From an uncultured Ruminococcus sp. (GTDB lineage Bacteria; Bacillota; Clostridia; Oscillospirales; Ruminococcaceae): DNA of 64,000 nt. Location: positions 96,852-160,851 of the forward strand of contig CANQJO010000003.1 of assembly GCA_947624255.1 (NCBI GenBank). The letters run 5' to 3'. How positions within the stretch are numbered: position 1 is the stretch's first letter; the number at the start of each line of letters is the position of its first letter. Shown piece by piece: positions 35,582-45,642 of this stretch. The notes under the pieces are model-generated. The model was not told the DNA's origin. It saw nothing but the letters and a program-made list of their open reading frames with translations, and ran no database searches. The translations under genes were made by a program, and so were the position numbers.

Positions 35582-36813
35582 TCAGCCGGAAACTCCTCAT
35601 CGGCGGCAGGAGTGAATTCCTCAAAATCCTCGTCAATATTTGCAAGGATATCATCGCTCTCCATACCGCTATTATCTTCGGAGGTGCTGTTTTCTTCGAT
35701 ATCAGCATCATCATCGGCGGAATTTTTGCCCCTGCCCCTTTTCGATTTTGGATCCTTTTTGTCAGGCTTGACCAGAGTGATCTCATCCTTACGGGCAAGT
35801 ATCTGCTCCTCCAGATCTTTCATAAGTTCGGGATCGTTTTTCAGCAGCTCCTTGACATTATCACGTCCCTGACCGAGTTTCTGATCCTTATAGCTGAACC
35901 ATGAGCCGCTTTTTTTAATGATCTCAAGATCTGTTGCAAGATCGAGTATCTCGCCTGTACGGGAAATTCCCGTGCCGTACATCATATCGAAGGTACACTC
36001 CTTAAAGGGAGGTGCTACCTTATTTTTGACGATCCTGCACTTTGTAGATGCTCCGATGATCTCGCTTCCGTTTTTGATGACCTCACCCTTGCGCACGTCG
36101 ATACGCACAGAGGCATAGAATTTCAGAGCACGGCCGCCGGGAGTAGTTTCGGGATTACCATACATAACGCCGATCTTCTCACGTATCTGATTGATGAAGA
36201 TAGCAACGCAGTTTGAACGTGATATTGCAGAGGTGAGTTTTCTCATAGCCTGAGACATAAGTCTTGCAAGCTGACCTACGTGAAGATCGCCCATTTCGCC
36301 GTCAATTTCAGCCTTAGTGGTCATTGCGGCTATTGAGTCAATGACGATAACGTCAATAGCACCCGATCTTATAAGTGCCTCTGCGATCTCAAGAGCCTGT
36401 TCGCCGCTGTCCGGCTGTGAAACAAGAAGATTCTCGATATCTACGCCGAGAGCCTGAGCGTACACCGGATCAAGAGCGTGTTCCACATCTATGAATGCAG
36501 CCTCGCCGCCTGCTTTTTGTGCCTGTGCAGTTATAGAAAGTGCGACCGTGGTCTTACCGGAGCTTTCAGGTCCGTAGATCTCCACAATACGTCCTCTTGG
36601 AACACCGCCTATACCGAGAGCCATATCGAGTGTCATAGAGCCGGTGGGGATAGCGTCAACATTAAGTGTCTTAGTCTGTCCCAGACGCATAACAGCTCCT
36701 GCGCCGTATTTTTTCTCTATCATTTTGATAGCGCCCTCAAGAGCGGTTTTTTTGTCCTCCTTTGCAGTAACTCTTACTACTGCGGCTTTTTTTGCAAGTT
36801 CCTTTTTACCCAT
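35578..36813 (-). CDS. recA: Recombinase RecA
   Basis: A 411-aa DNA strand-exchange ATPase. Walker A is [13 protein letters not shown]; Walker [23 protein letters not shown] and the loop [20 protein letters not shown] are intact. The C-terminal extension of about 60 residues is unusually long, with Lys/Arg then Asp/Glu-rich stretches. The start overlaps the prmC stop by 8 bp. No LexA-box-like site was noticed just upstream, in keeping with its embedding in an operon. Confidence 0.97.
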   Translation of the reverse strand: MGKKELAKKAAVVRVTAKEDKKTALEGAIKMIEKKYGAGAVMRLGQTKTLNVDAIPTGSMTLDMALGIGGVPRGRIVEIYGPESSGKTTVALSITAQAQKAGGEAAFIDVEHALDPVYAQALGVDIENLLVSQPDSGEQALEIAEALIRSGAIDVIVIDSIAAMTTKAEIDGEMGDLHVGQLARLMSQAMRKLTSAISRSNCVAIFINQIREKIGVMYGNPETTPGGRALKFYASVRIDVRKGEVIKNGSEIIGASTKCRIVKNKVAPPFKECTFDMMYGTGISRTGEILDLATDLEIIKKSGSWFSYKDQKLGQGRDNVKELLKNDPELMKDLEEQILARKDEITLVKPDKKDPKSKRGRGKNSADDDADIEENSTSEDNSGMESDDILANIDEDFEEFTPAADEEFPAE

Positions 36814-37654
36814 GATAATGCCTCCAATTTTTTGCCGAGACGCATCTCACTATCCCGGCGTTATCATTTCTGAACGTTATATCCTCAAAACCGTTATCTT
36901 TAAGTATCCGGGAGATATCCTCATGCTGCCCCATTCCGCATTCATACATGAGCACTCCGCCGCTGACGAGAGATCTTTTCCACAGTGAAGTGATCTCTCT
37001 GTAGAATTTCAGACCGTCCTCACCGCCGAAAAGAGCCTCTTTCGGTTCATATGAGACCTCCTTTTGCAGTGACCGCATATCCGCTCCGGTGAGATACGGC
37101 GGATTGCATACAATGATATCAGCCGCAGGGAGCAGATCAACTGTCCGTGAGTCGAGCACATCTCCGGAAATAATTTCTATATCCGCATTGTTGAGTGCAG
37201 CGTTTTCACGGAGATATCCTGTTGCTTTTTCGGACAGCTCCACTGCATAGACGTGTGATCCCGGCAGCTCTTTTTTCAGCGTTACGGCGATGCAGCCGCT
37301 TCCGCTGCAAAGATCGAATATTACGGGAGAAGGATCTCTATGAAAAAATTCCGATACATGGTCAACGAGCGTTTCCGTATCGGGACGGGGAATAAGCACT
37401 CCCTCTCCGACCTTGAACGGATAGCCGTAGAACTCCCATTGTCCGAGCAGGTACTGCAAAGGATACCCCTCGCTGCGTTTTTTTGCGATCGAGAGTATCT
37501 TCTCCGAAATACGGGGAGAGACCTCATCTCCTGAATTCATAAGCGGAGCTTTTTCATTCAGCATATCCTGAAAAATGCACATAGCGTCAAATTCCGGAGA
37601 GTCCGTTCCCTGCATGATTTTCACGCACTCCCGGAAAAGCTCCTGACGGCTCAC
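36806..37654 (-). CDS. prmC: Peptide chain release factor N5-glutamine methyltransferase
   Basis: A 282-aa SAM-dependent enzyme that methylates the GGQ glutamine of release factors. The N-terminal helical domain, the SAM loop [19 protein letters not shown] and the catalytic [10 protein letters not shown] are present. It overlaps its neighbours at both ends. prfA is not present here; the DUF1385 gene upstream is its usual Clostridial neighbour. Confidence 0.95.
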   Translation of the reverse strand: MSRQELFRECVKIMQGTDSPEFDAMCIFQDMLNEKAPLMNSGDEVSPRISEKILSIAKKRSEGYPLQYLLGQWEFYGYPFKVGEGVLIPRPDTETLVDHVSEFFHRDPSPVIFDLCSGSGCIAVTLKKELPGSHVYAVELSEKATGYLRENAALNNADIEIISGDVLDSRTVDLLPAADIIVCNPPYLTGADMRSLQKEVSYEPKEALFGGEDGLKFYREITSLWKRSLVSGGVLMYECGMGQHEDISRILKDNGFEDITFRNDNAGIVRCVSAKNWRHYHG

Positions 37655-38577
37655 CAGTTATCGTCCGCCTTATCCTCCGGAATACAGGGGGTAAGTGCAG
37701 CAATAGCACACTCTATCATGGAGTCGTCAGGTTCACGGGTAGTGATCCTCTGCATCGCAAGACCGGGAGCGGATAGTATTTTTGTGAGGAGATTGTCATT
37801 GCGTCCGGCGAAGCGTATACACTCATATGAAACGCCCACCACCAATGGCAGCAGCACCAGACTTGCAGCGATCCTTTTCCATGTGACAGTGAACGGCACA
37901 AAGCACATCACAAAAATGCTGATTATCAGAACGATAAAGATAAAACTTGTACCGCATCTTTTGTGGAATCTTGACTGCAAGCGTACATTCTCCACGGTGA
38001 GCGGCAGCTCAGCTTCGTGGCAGGCAATAGTTTTATGCTCAGCACCGTGATACATAAACTGACGCTTGATGTCCTTCATTAAACTTATGAGAGCCATGTA
38101 TCCCACGAAAATCGCTATCTTCATAACGCCCTCAACGACCGAGCGAATAATGCGTTTATCGCTGATGCCGGGGATAAGCCCTGCTATCCACTTTGGCAGA
38201 AACACGAAAAGTCCCACCGCAAGGAAAATTCCCACGATCATACCGATGTACATCATGGCATTGAAAATAGCAGAAGCCTCTTCCTCCGCAGCTTTTTCCT
38301 CCTCGGTGAGCTGTTTCTCCGCAGATCTCATCATATACTTATATCCCTTGACGAGAGAAGTTACAAAGGAGGTGCAGCCTCTCACAAGGGGAACTTTCTT
38401 ATACCACGGAGCGTTTTTTCCGCCGTTTTCTTTCCACGTTTCAACGTCAACGCTGCCGTCCGGAAGACGGCACGCCATAGCACCCGTATCCGGACCGAGC
38501 ATCATTATGCCCTCGATAAGTGCCTGACCTCCTATCTTGGACTTGAATTTTTCACCGCCGGATGAATTCTTGCTCAT
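37651..38577 (-). CDS. DUF1385 membrane protein (YqhQ-like)
   Basis: A 308-aa membrane protein of unknown function. The family signature KIGGQALIEGIMMLGP is at the N-terminus, and four or five hydrophobic helices follow (for example MMYIGMIVGIFLAVGLFVFLP and FIFIVLIISIFVMCFVPF). A conserved cytosolic stretch YHGAEHKTIACHEAELPLT may bind metal through its His and Glu residues. The frame opens at a GTG (38604), but the ATG at 38577 is preferred. prmC overlaps its end. Confidence 0.85.
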   Translation of the reverse strand: MSKNSSGGEKFKSKIGGQALIEGIMMLGPDTGAMACRLPDGSVDVETWKENGGKNAPWYKKVPLVRGCTSFVTSLVKGYKYMMRSAEKQLTEEEKAAEEEASAIFNAMMYIGMIVGIFLAVGLFVFLPKWIAGLIPGISDKRIIRSVVEGVMKIAIFVGYMALISLMKDIKRQFMYHGAEHKTIACHEAELPLTVENVRLQSRFHKRCGTSFIFIVLIISIFVMCFVPFTVTWKRIAASLVLLPLVVGVSYECIRFAGRNDNLLTKILSAPGLAMQRITTREPDDSMIECAIAALTPCIPEDKADDNW

Positions 38578-38616
38578 ATAAAATGTATTCCTCCTTGAAG
38601 ACACTAAATGATGAAT

Positions 38617-40017
38617 TTACTTTATAGCCGGAAGCCTTATGATGACCTCTGTACCCTTGCCCTCACCGGGACTGTCTATTTCGAGAGTGCCGCCATGCAT
38701 TGAGATTATCTCATCGGCGACAGCAAGTCCGATACCCGATCCTCGGCGTGTATGGTTTGCCTTATAGAATTTTGTTTTCACCTTTGAAAGATCTGATTTT
38801 TTTATGCCGCAGCCCGTATCCTTTACCGAAACAATAACGTTCCCCTCCGACTGCATCGCCTCGACCGTGACGGTATCGCCGGGTGAGGAGTATTTCACAG
38901 CATTGTCGATAATGTTGATAAAGACCTGACGGATACGGTTTTTGTCGCCGAAGACAAACGGGAGCATTTCAGGCTCGTGGTAATTTATGGTGATATTGTC
39001 ACGCTTTGCCTTGTCGCTGTATATAAGCACAGCATCTCCCAGCTCGGCAAGAATATCCATATTTGAGCTTTGAAGGGTGAAATGACCGTTCTGCATACGG
39101 GAGAAGTCAAGCAGCTCCTCCACCATCTGCGAGAGTCGTTCTGTTTCATTGACAATGACTCCCACGCCTTTTTTCATGGTATCGGGATTATTTCCGCCGT
39201 CGATCATCAGTGTTTCAGCCCAGCCTTTTATTGCAGTGAGAGGTGTTCTCAGCTCATGTGAGACTGAGGAGATGAATTCATTTTTCATAGCCTCGGCATT
39301 GGAAAGCTCATCAGCCATATGATTTATGGCAGTACACAGCTCTCCGATCTCGTCATTGCTGCTGTTGCTTATGCGGACGGAGAAATCTCCCATAGCGAAT
39401 TTACGGGCAATGCTGCTTATCTGGCGTATAGGCTTTACGATAGAGCCGGCAAAGTACAATCCCGTAGAGATAATGATAAGTATTACAAGAATACAGATGA
39501 GTGTTACTGCGGCAATGTAATTTTTAATGGTATTGTCGATCTCTGAAAGGGATGTCACCATTCTCACCGAGCTGAACTCGCTGTTTATAGAGGAGATCGG
39601 CACTGAAACGGCAAGTATTTTCTCGCCGCCGGAAAGTCTTCCTATATACGAGCCCTCTCCCTTTTCCATAGCCTCCTCAAAGTCAGGCATAATGGAGTCC
39701 TCGTCCGGCGAGAAACCTGAAGAAGTGAGCACAACTCTGCCCTTTGAATTTATTGCCATGAGCTCGATCTTGTCTTTTTCGTTGAAAGTTTCAAGCATAT
39801 TTCTCATTTCGGCTGAGAAATTCGAGGCGCTGTCCTGAGAGTGTATGCTCAGAACGCTGGTCACGGCGTTCACCTTAGATACGAGATATTGTTTTGCAGA
39901 GCTGTAGAAGTATGTCTGTATGGCGTAGATTATCGCCATTTCGATCACCAGCAGAGCAAGTACGATAACGCCCAGATTATTGACTATCCAGCGTTTTGTG
40001 ATACTCTTTTTTGCCAT
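38617..40017 (-). CDS. Sensor histidine kinase (two TM helices, HAMP)
   Basis: A 466-aa membrane sensor kinase. The first helix is at about residues 13-35, an extracytoplasmic sensing domain lies at about 36-165, and the second helix (LICILVILIIISTGLYFAG) is followed by HAMP. The phospho-accepting histidine is in SSVSHELRTPLTAIKGW. The ATPase shows FINIIDNAVKY, DTGCGIKK and GSGIGLAVADEII. It overlaps the regulator gene by one base. The ligand is unknown. Confidence 0.93.
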   Translation of the reverse strand: MAKKSITKRWIVNNLGVIVLALLVIEMAIIYAIQTYFYSSAKQYLVSKVNAVTSVLSIHSQDSASNFSAEMRNMLETFNEKDKIELMAINSKGRVVLTSSGFSPDEDSIMPDFEEAMEKGEGSYIGRLSGGEKILAVSVPISSINSEFSSVRMVTSLSEIDNTIKNYIAAVTLICILVILIIISTGLYFAGSIVKPIRQISSIARKFAMGDFSVRISNSSNDEIGELCTAINHMADELSNAEAMKNEFISSVSHELRTPLTAIKGWAETLMIDGGNNPDTMKKGVGVIVNETERLSQMVEELLDFSRMQNGHFTLQSSNMDILAELGDAVLIYSDKAKRDNITINYHEPEMLPFVFGDKNRIRQVFINIIDNAVKYSSPGDTVTVEAMQSEGNVIVSVKDTGCGIKKSDLSKVKTKFYKANHTRRGSGIGLAVADEIISMHGGTLEIDSPGEGKGTEVIIRLPAIK

Positions 40018-40718
40018 TACTGCAAATCATTCCATTTATAGCCGTAGCCCCATATCGTTATGATGAATTTCGGGCTTGAGGGTTCGTCCTCGATCTTCAT
40101 GCGTATGCGTCTGATATTCACATCAACGATCTTGTCATCGCCGTAGTAGCTCTCTCCCCATATATGATTGAGTATGCTTGCACGGTCAAGAGCGGTATTC
40201 TTGTTATTCATAAAGAATTCGAGTATCTGATACTCCACCTGAGTCAGCTCAATGGGAATGTTGTTTTTTGTGACGGTGCGGCTTTTCAGATTCAGCACGA
40301 ACGGACCGGATTCAATAACAGATTGTTTTTCATTTTTTATGAAGCTCATGCAGACTCTTCGGTAAATAGCGTCCACTCTTGCGGTAAGCTCTGAGGGAGA
40401 GAACGGCTTTGTGATATAGTCGTCTGCGCCTATCATCAGACCGCTCACCTTATCCATTTCCTGAGTTCTTGCGGTGAGCATTATTATGCCGATAGTTGAG
40501 CTTTTCTCACGTATCTTTTTGCAAACGGTAAAGCCGTCAATACCGGGCATCATTATATCGAGAAGTACAATATCGAAGTTGCCCCGCTCCTCCTCAAAGG
40601 TTTTCAGGGCAGCCTCGCCGCAGTCAACATCTACCACATCGTATCCGGCACGTTTGAGATTGATGACGACGAATTCCCGGATAGCAGTTTCGTCCTCACA
40701 GATAAGGATCCTTTTCAT
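40017..40718 (-). CDS. OmpR/PhoB-family response regulator
   Basis: A 233-aa regulator with a receiver domain (phospho-acceptor Asp54 in LLDIMMPG, acidic pocket CEDE, conserved KPF) and a C-terminal winged helix (DKIVDVNIRRIRMKIE, GYGYKWND). It pairs with the kinase it overlaps. AAAGGTG lies before the ATG. Confidence 0.94.
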   Translation of the reverse strand: MKRILICEDETAIREFVVINLKRAGYDVVDVDCGEAALKTFEEERGNFDIVLLDIMMPGIDGFTVCKKIREKSSTIGIIMLTARTQEMDKVSGLMIGADDYITKPFSPSELTARVDAIYRRVCMSFIKNEKQSVIESGPFVLNLKSRTVTKNNIPIELTQVEYQILEFFMNNKNTALDRASILNHIWGESYYGDDKIVDVNIRRIRMKIEDEPSSPKFIITIWGYGYKWNDLQ

Positions 40719-40784
40719 AAAATCACCTTTTCAAATCATAGTAATAGCGGATATATCATTACCAAAGTGCGCAGGAACGGCACA

Positions 40785-42152
40785 TCACGGTGCTGTGCCC
40801 GTATCGGGTTCTTTTGATCTGAAACCTAAAGCGGCATCGCCTGCGCTTATAGAAAGTCCGTCGCTGTACTCCTCTGGATACGGAGGAATATACACCAGAT
40901 ATGAAGAATCTCCTCTTGTATGCATCAGCATATAACTGCTGCTGAGACGGTCGTTGCGTGAGGGCATATCCTCGGCACAGAAGATCCGCATCAGCTCTCT
41001 TCCGGGCTGACCGTTCTCCGGCGAGAGGAAAACGATCTCATCGTTTATGTTATCCCGGCGGACAGTGACCGTACTATTCCATTTATCGGGGAATATGAAA
41101 ATATATCCCTCATTCAGACTGTAGTATGAGGAGTATTTCACTTTAAGGATACCGTCCTTATTGACGTCAGTCCATAAGGTGAGCTTCATCTGTTCGCTTT
41201 CGGACATCTCCTCATAGCCGGGAGCGATGGTCTGCACAGGTATTTCGAGAATACCGTCACCGTCCACATCATAGGAGGAATACCCCACCGGACGAAGCGT
41301 TTCGAGGGAGTCCTCCGGGGTGGCAAAGACCTTGTTCAGACCGGAGCTGTCCATATAGATGACATCAGTCTGTATCGAGCCTGTGGCTGAGAGAGCATCA
41401 ATATAAAGCCCTTTTTGACCTCCGTAGAGGCTGCCGTAGCTGATATTTTCAAATTCGGTGAAACTGCCGCTGAGCTCGGCATTGTATTTATGGTATTTGC
41501 CGTCAGCGTCCAGCTTGTAAGCCTGAGCCTCTGCCGCAGAGCCGCCGGAGCTTCCCGTCAGCAGGAGAAATTCATTTTCCAGATCGCCGTCCAGATCGGT
41601 CACATCAATGAATGAACACGCCTGAGAGAATGTTTGTTCGATGACTCCGCCGGCAGGACTGTAATTATATATGGCGACATTTTTTTCCGAACGGTTTATC
41701 AGGCTGCTGCCGATGATGAGATTTATGCGCTGATTTGAGCCAAGCTGCGATATCATCACTTTGTCGATCTCAGCACCCTCTGCCGGAGTGTCGCACACCG
41801 ACCGCCATTTGCCGTCATACTGGTCAAGAATATTTATCCTGAGCGTATTTTCCTGAGCGGTGAGGCTTGTTTTCTCGTAGAAGACCACAGCTTCGCTGCC
41901 GCCGTCCCCGTCAATATCCTCCACGATAAAGGCAGATAGATACTTTCCGGATTTTGGATATTTCAGGCTGATGTTAGTTCCGGCGGCATCAGTCAGTGCG
42001 TTGTATATCTGCTCCTGTTCGACACTGAGCTTCGGAGGTGCCATGAGATTATCTATATTCGAGCCGAACGAGCAGCCGGGCAATGTCATTATCACCGCAA
42101 GAAGCGGGATCAGCCTTCTGCATGAGTGCCGTGGCACGGATAGCCGGTTCAT
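40785..42152 (-). CDS. Lipoprotein with FG-GAP/VCBS-like repeats, unknown function
   Basis: A 455-aa predicted lipoprotein. The signal peptide ends in the lipobox LPGC, so Cys27 would be the lipidated residue. Asp-rich repeat motifs such as VEDIDGDGGSEAVVFY, VTDLDGDLENEFLLL and YDVDGDGILEIPVQ recall FG-GAP/VCBS beta-propeller blades or Ca-binding loops. No enzymatic motif was found. It overlaps the citrate synthase stop by 4 bp (ATGA) and precedes the two-component genes by 66 bp, so it may feed a surface signal to that kinase; this is inference. Confidence 0.75.
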   Translation of the reverse strand: MNRLSVPRHSCRRLIPLLAVIMTLPGCSFGSNIDNLMAPPKLSVEQEQIYNALTDAAGTNISLKYPKSGKYLSAFIVEDIDGDGGSEAVVFYEKTSLTAQENTLRINILDQYDGKWRSVCDTPAEGAEIDKVMISQLGSNQRINLIIGSSLINRSEKNVAIYNYSPAGGVIEQTFSQACSFIDVTDLDGDLENEFLLLTGSSGGSAAEAQAYKLDADGKYHKYNAELSGSFTEFENISYGSLYGGQKGLYIDALSATGSIQTDVIYMDSSGLNKVFATPEDSLETLRPVGYSSYDVDGDGILEIPVQTIAPGYEEMSESEQMKLTLWTDVNKDGILKVKYSSYYSLNEGYIFIFPDKWNSTVTVRRDNINDEIVFLSPENGQPGRELMRIFCAEDMPSRNDRLSSSYMLMHTRGDSSYLVYIPPYPEEYSDGLSISAGDAALGFRSKEPDTGTAP

Positions 42153-43504
42153 CTTTCAGAAAGCGGGATATACTCTCTCTCTTTGGCGACAGCCTTGTAT
42201 GCCGGACGGATTATCCTGCTGCTGGTGAGGATCTCCTCCATACGGTGGGCAGCCCAGCCGGACATTCTTGCCACGGCAAACAGCGGAGTAAAGAGATCGT
42301 CCGAGATACCAAGCATTCTGTATACAAGACCGGAGTACATATCCACATTGGCGCACATGGTCTTTTCGCTGCCCTTGACCTGGCGGAAGACTTCGGGCGT
42401 AAGGCGTTCGATCGTATCAAGCAGGCGGAATTCAGCCTCGATCTCTTTGCCGGCAGCCAGCTCAAAGGCTTTCTTTTTCAGGATAACGGCACGAGGGTCG
42501 GAGATAGTATATACGGCATGACCCATACCATAGATGAGTCCCGAGCCGTCATTTGCCTCTTTGCGGATAATTTTTCCGAGATAATCGGCGACTTCGCCCT
42601 CGTCTTCCCAGTTTTTGATATTTGCCTTGCAGTTGTCAAGCATTTTGATGACCTGATGATTAGCTCCGCCGTGACGGTGTCCTTTTAGCGAGCATATCGC
42701 TGACGAATATGCGGAGTAGGGATCTGTTCCGGAGGAGGTCAGGACACGGCAGGTAAATGTTGAGTTATTTCCGCCGCCGTGTTCAGCCTGCAGCATAAGC
42801 AGACAGTCAAGCATCTGCGCCTCCGCACGGCTGTATTTTCTGTCAGGGCGCAGGAGCGAAAGTATACACTGAGCTGTATTCTCATCGTAATCTATGGGAT
42901 GCATTATCATGCTCTTGTTATCGTAGACTCTTTTCTTGACCTGATATGCGCTTGCCATGATGACCGGTAGCTTTGCGATAAGGTTGATAGCGGTCGTCAT
43001 TTCCTTTTCGATACCCTTGACCTCGCAGTCCTCATCGTAGGAATAAAGCGCAAGAACCGAACGTGCAAGCTTATTCATGATATTTTTTGACGGAGCTTTC
43101 AGTATCATATCCTCCACGAAATTGGCAGGAAGATCACGCTGAAGCGAAATAAATGTATTAAAAGATCTCAGTTCCTTTTGAGATGGCAGTCTTCCGAAGA
43201 GCAGGAGGAAGACGGTCTCCTCGAAGCCGAAACGATCCTCTTTTTCGACATTTTCCACAAGATCTGTGATGCTGTAGCCTCTGTAAATGAGCTTTCCGGG
43301 GATAGGCTCGACTTCTCCCTCATTGAGTATGTAGCCGTGGACGTTACATATTTTTGTGATACCTGCAACTACTCCTGTACCGTCGCTGCGGCGCAGTCCT
43401 CGATTAACACGGTATTTTTCGTAGAGCTGCGGCTCTATTGAGGAATTTTCTGTCAGTTCTCTGCATAAATCTGTAATGTTGATGCTTGAAAAAAATGATG
43501 GCAT
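42149..43504 (-). CDS. gltA: Citrate synthase
   Basis: A 451-aa citrate/2-methylcitrate synthase joining acetyl-CoA and oxaloacetate. The active-site regions are visible: HGGGNNSTFTCRVLTSSGTD (first His), KGHRHGGANHQV (second His) and GMGHAVYTISDPRAVIL. An N-terminal extension of about 60 residues precedes the core, as in Clostridial enzymes. The ATG at 43504 is chosen (AAGGAG 10 nt upstream) over the GTG at 43513. It heads the operon driven by the promoter at 43538-43566. Confidence 0.93.
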   Translation of the reverse strand: MPSFFSSINITDLCRELTENSSIEPQLYEKYRVNRGLRRSDGTGVVAGITKICNVHGYILNEGEVEPIPGKLIYRGYSITDLVENVEKEDRFGFEETVFLLLFGRLPSQKELRSFNTFISLQRDLPANFVEDMILKAPSKNIMNKLARSVLALYSYDEDCEVKGIEKEMTTAINLIAKLPVIMASAYQVKKRVYDNKSMIMHPIDYDENTAQCILSLLRPDRKYSRAEAQMLDCLLMLQAEHGGGNNSTFTCRVLTSSGTDPYSAYSSAICSLKGHRHGGANHQVIKMLDNCKANIKNWEDEGEVADYLGKIIRKEANDGSGLIYGMGHAVYTISDPRAVILKKKAFELAAGKEIEAEFRLLDTIERLTPEVFRQVKGSEKTMCANVDMYSGLVYRMLGISDDLFTPLFAVARMSGWAAHRMEEILTSSRIIRPAYKAVAKEREYIPLSER

Positions 43505-43537
43505 AACGATCACACTCCTTATAGAAATTCATATTCA

Positions 43538-43566
43538 ATTATAACACAATTCCTGCGGAATGTCAA
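43538..43566 (-). promoter_or_regulatory. Consensus promoter of the citrate synthase-recA operon
   Basis: Minus strand TTGACA (43566-43561) and TATAAT (43543-43538), 17-bp spacer, both perfect. It may drive up to twelve close-packed genes. Confidence 0.9.
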
Positions 43567-43605
43567 GGCTTGCAGATCATTTTACTTATCAGGGAGGTTT
43601 TTACT

Positions 43606-44682
43606 ATGAAAGCTTATCTTTCGCTCACACTCATACTTGCATTGTCTGTCACTGTGCTGCCGGCAGTACCCGTTTATCTGTCGGGAACGCACCCTCCGGC
43701 AAGCAGCACCTCCTCGCCGGACAACCCTGCCGGGAGTACCGATGCATCGAAAAATAATGAAAGCACCGATAGTGTTTCACAGACGACAGCAGCATCGTCT
43801 CAGGCGGACAGCATTGCCGATCACACCGGAGATCCCTACCATGTCCTTGATGTCTCCACCGGAGAGATACTTGATGTTTCAGAGCGTGACTACGTTATCG
43901 GAGCAGTCTGTGCCGAAATGCCTGCCGCCTTTGAGACGGAGGCTCTGAAAGCTCAGGCAGTGGCAGCTCATACGTATGCCGAGCGTCAGCGTCTGCGTGA
44001 GAAGACTGCCCCCACTCCTGAGCTTAACGGGGCGGATTTCTCCAACGACACATCAAAGTATCAGGGATATTTCACCGAAGATCAGGCAAAACAATTTTTC
44101 GGGGAGAATTTCGACGAATACTACAAAAAAATAAGCAGCGCCGTTGATGAGGTGCTGCCGTATATGATAACGTATAATGAGGAGCCGGTCATTTCGGCAT
44201 TTCACTCCATGTCATCGGGAAAGACCGAAAGTGCCGAAAATGCGTGGGGTGCGGCTGTGGAGTATCTTGTTCCGGTAGACAGCTCCTATGATCTTGACGC
44301 TCCCAAATACCGTGAGGAGGTCACGTATGAAAGTGATGTCCTGAAAAACAAGCTCGAAACAGCTTTTCCGGGCATAGTGCTGGGAGCTGACATCGCTTCA
44401 TGGATAAATATAGCATCTGTATCTGATTCGGGAACGGTGCTCTCCGTTTCTGTGGGAGACAGGACACTCACGGGAAACGATGTCCGCACTGCGCTTGCAC
44501 TGCGTTCAGCCTGCTTTGAGGTGAGTGCTTCGGACAGCAGTGTGACGTTCACCACACGGGGATACGGTCACGGTGTGGGAATGAGCCAGTACGGAGCCAA
44601 TGCTATGGCAGCCGAGGGCAAAAGCTGGAGGGATATCCTTGAGCATTATTATCCGGAAACAAAGATAGAGGAGATCAGGTGA
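43606..44682 (+). CDS. spoIID: SpoIID-like peptidoglycan lytic protein
   Basis: A 358-aa exported protein with a hydrophobic N-terminus (about residues 2-22) and a Ser/Thr/Pro-rich linker to about residue 75. The SpoIID domain follows: YVIGAVCAEMPAAFETEALKAQAVAAHTYA, FHSMSSGKTESAENAWG and the C-terminal RGYGHGVGMSQYGANAMA. SpoIID is a lytic transglycosylase acting during spore engulfment. The ATG at 43606 with GGGAGG upstream is chosen over 43570. It is a single plus-strand gene in a minus-strand area and overlaps the 3' end of the U32-like gene by 8 bp. Confidence 0.88.
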   Translation: MKAYLSLTLILALSVTVLPAVPVYLSGTHPPASSTSSPDNPAGSTDASKNNESTDSVSQTTAASSQADSIADHTGDPYHVLDVSTGEILDVSERDYVIGAVCAEMPAAFETEALKAQAVAAHTYAERQRLREKTAPTPELNGADFSNDTSKYQGYFTEDQAKQFFGENFDEYYKKISSAVDEVLPYMITYNEEPVISAFHSMSSGKTESAENAWGAAVEYLVPVDSSYDLDAPKYREEVTYESDVLKNKLETAFPGIVLGADIASWINIASVSDSGTVLSVSVGDRTLTGNDVRTALALRSACFEVSASDSSVTFTTRGYGHGVGMSQYGANAMAAEGKSWRDILEHYYPETKIEEIR

Positions 44683-45613
44683 ACTGCATCGCTCCGGTCT
44701 TCTCCATCATGGTGAGGAGCGTAAACCGAGCCTCGTCACGGCATTCCGGCTTTGCCATGTAGTACATATACGTCTCCAGAACGTTGACTTTTCCGGCAGT
44801 ACGTCCCTCTATCTTGAACTGTTCAAATCCCATGGGAACGTACTTCTCCCAGATGTCATCGGGAGAGATGTGGGTTTTCAGATCCCTGATCTGGAAAAGT
44901 CCTCTCTTTGCGAACTGACAGCTCCTGAAATTTTCGGGATCATGAGCGGCATGGTCGAAGGGTACATTCGGGTGACGCTTGATGTGCTCACAGAAGGCTA
45001 TCTGCTGCTGACCGATAGATTCATAGTGCCTTGCTCTCACGGGACACTCCGGCTGACAGCAGGCATTCACGAGAAATTCAAGATCCTTTTTACGTGGGAG
45101 CTTTTCGAGAATGTCGAATTTGTTGTTGAGATCGTAATCCACCACAACGATATGATAATCCTTTTCCAACTCTGCGGTGAGAGCCTCTGCCGAGTCAAGC
45201 CTTTTGCAGGTAGAGCTTGTGAGCTTGTATTTCGGGAAATTCCGCCGCAGGTAATTTTCAAGGCATTCAGACACAACGATAGCTTCATTCAGACCGTTGT
45301 TTGCGAGATTGAGTATCATGTTGCAGCGTTCATCGCTCAGGTGTTTTTTCTCTAAGACAGGATTTGTGAACGTAAAGCGCAGAGGTATACCACGCTCATT
45401 GAAGATCTTGATAACGCTTTTGATGAAATTCTTGTCAGTCATACCGCCCTGTGGTCTTCCGCCGTTCCAGAGGCAGGGAGGAAATACACCGTAAAAGGAA
45501 GCTATCTCCACGCCCTCACGGAAGTATTCGGGGTGATTTTTCAGAAGATCTGCAAAAAGCAGATTGAGTTTGAAGTTTCCGGAAAAATCCGGAAGATGAA
45601 AACGAACTCTCAT
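44675..45613 (-). CDS. U32 peptidase-like Fe-S protein
   Basis: A 312-aa protein resembling the peptidase U32/RlhA/UbiU family by the motif FKIEGRTAGKVNVLETYMYY and by four cysteines arranged like an Fe-S site (NACCQPECPVRARHY, IAFCEH, FRSCQF). The N-terminal part (VEIASFYGVFPPCLWNGGRPQGG) suggests a TIM-barrel-like fold. It is shorter than most U32 proteins. U32 members hydroxylate RNA or ubiquinone rather than acting as proteases; the substrate here is unknown. The ATG at 45613 with AAGGAG 9 nt upstream is the start. It follows hydE by 29 bp, as the last gene of the minus-strand run. Confidence 0.6.
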   Translation of the reverse strand: MRVRFHLPDFSGNFKLNLLFADLLKNHPEYFREGVEIASFYGVFPPCLWNGGRPQGGMTDKNFIKSVIKIFNERGIPLRFTFTNPVLEKKHLSDERCNMILNLANNGLNEAIVVSECLENYLRRNFPKYKLTSSTCKRLDSAEALTAELEKDYHIVVVDYDLNNKFDILEKLPRKKDLEFLVNACCQPECPVRARHYESIGQQQIAFCEHIKRHPNVPFDHAAHDPENFRSCQFAKRGLFQIRDLKTHISPDDIWEKYVPMGFEQFKIEGRTAGKVNVLETYMYYMAKPECRDEARFTLLTMMEKTGAMQFT

Positions 45614-45642
45614 TATTATGAACTCCTTTATGGGCATTATCC

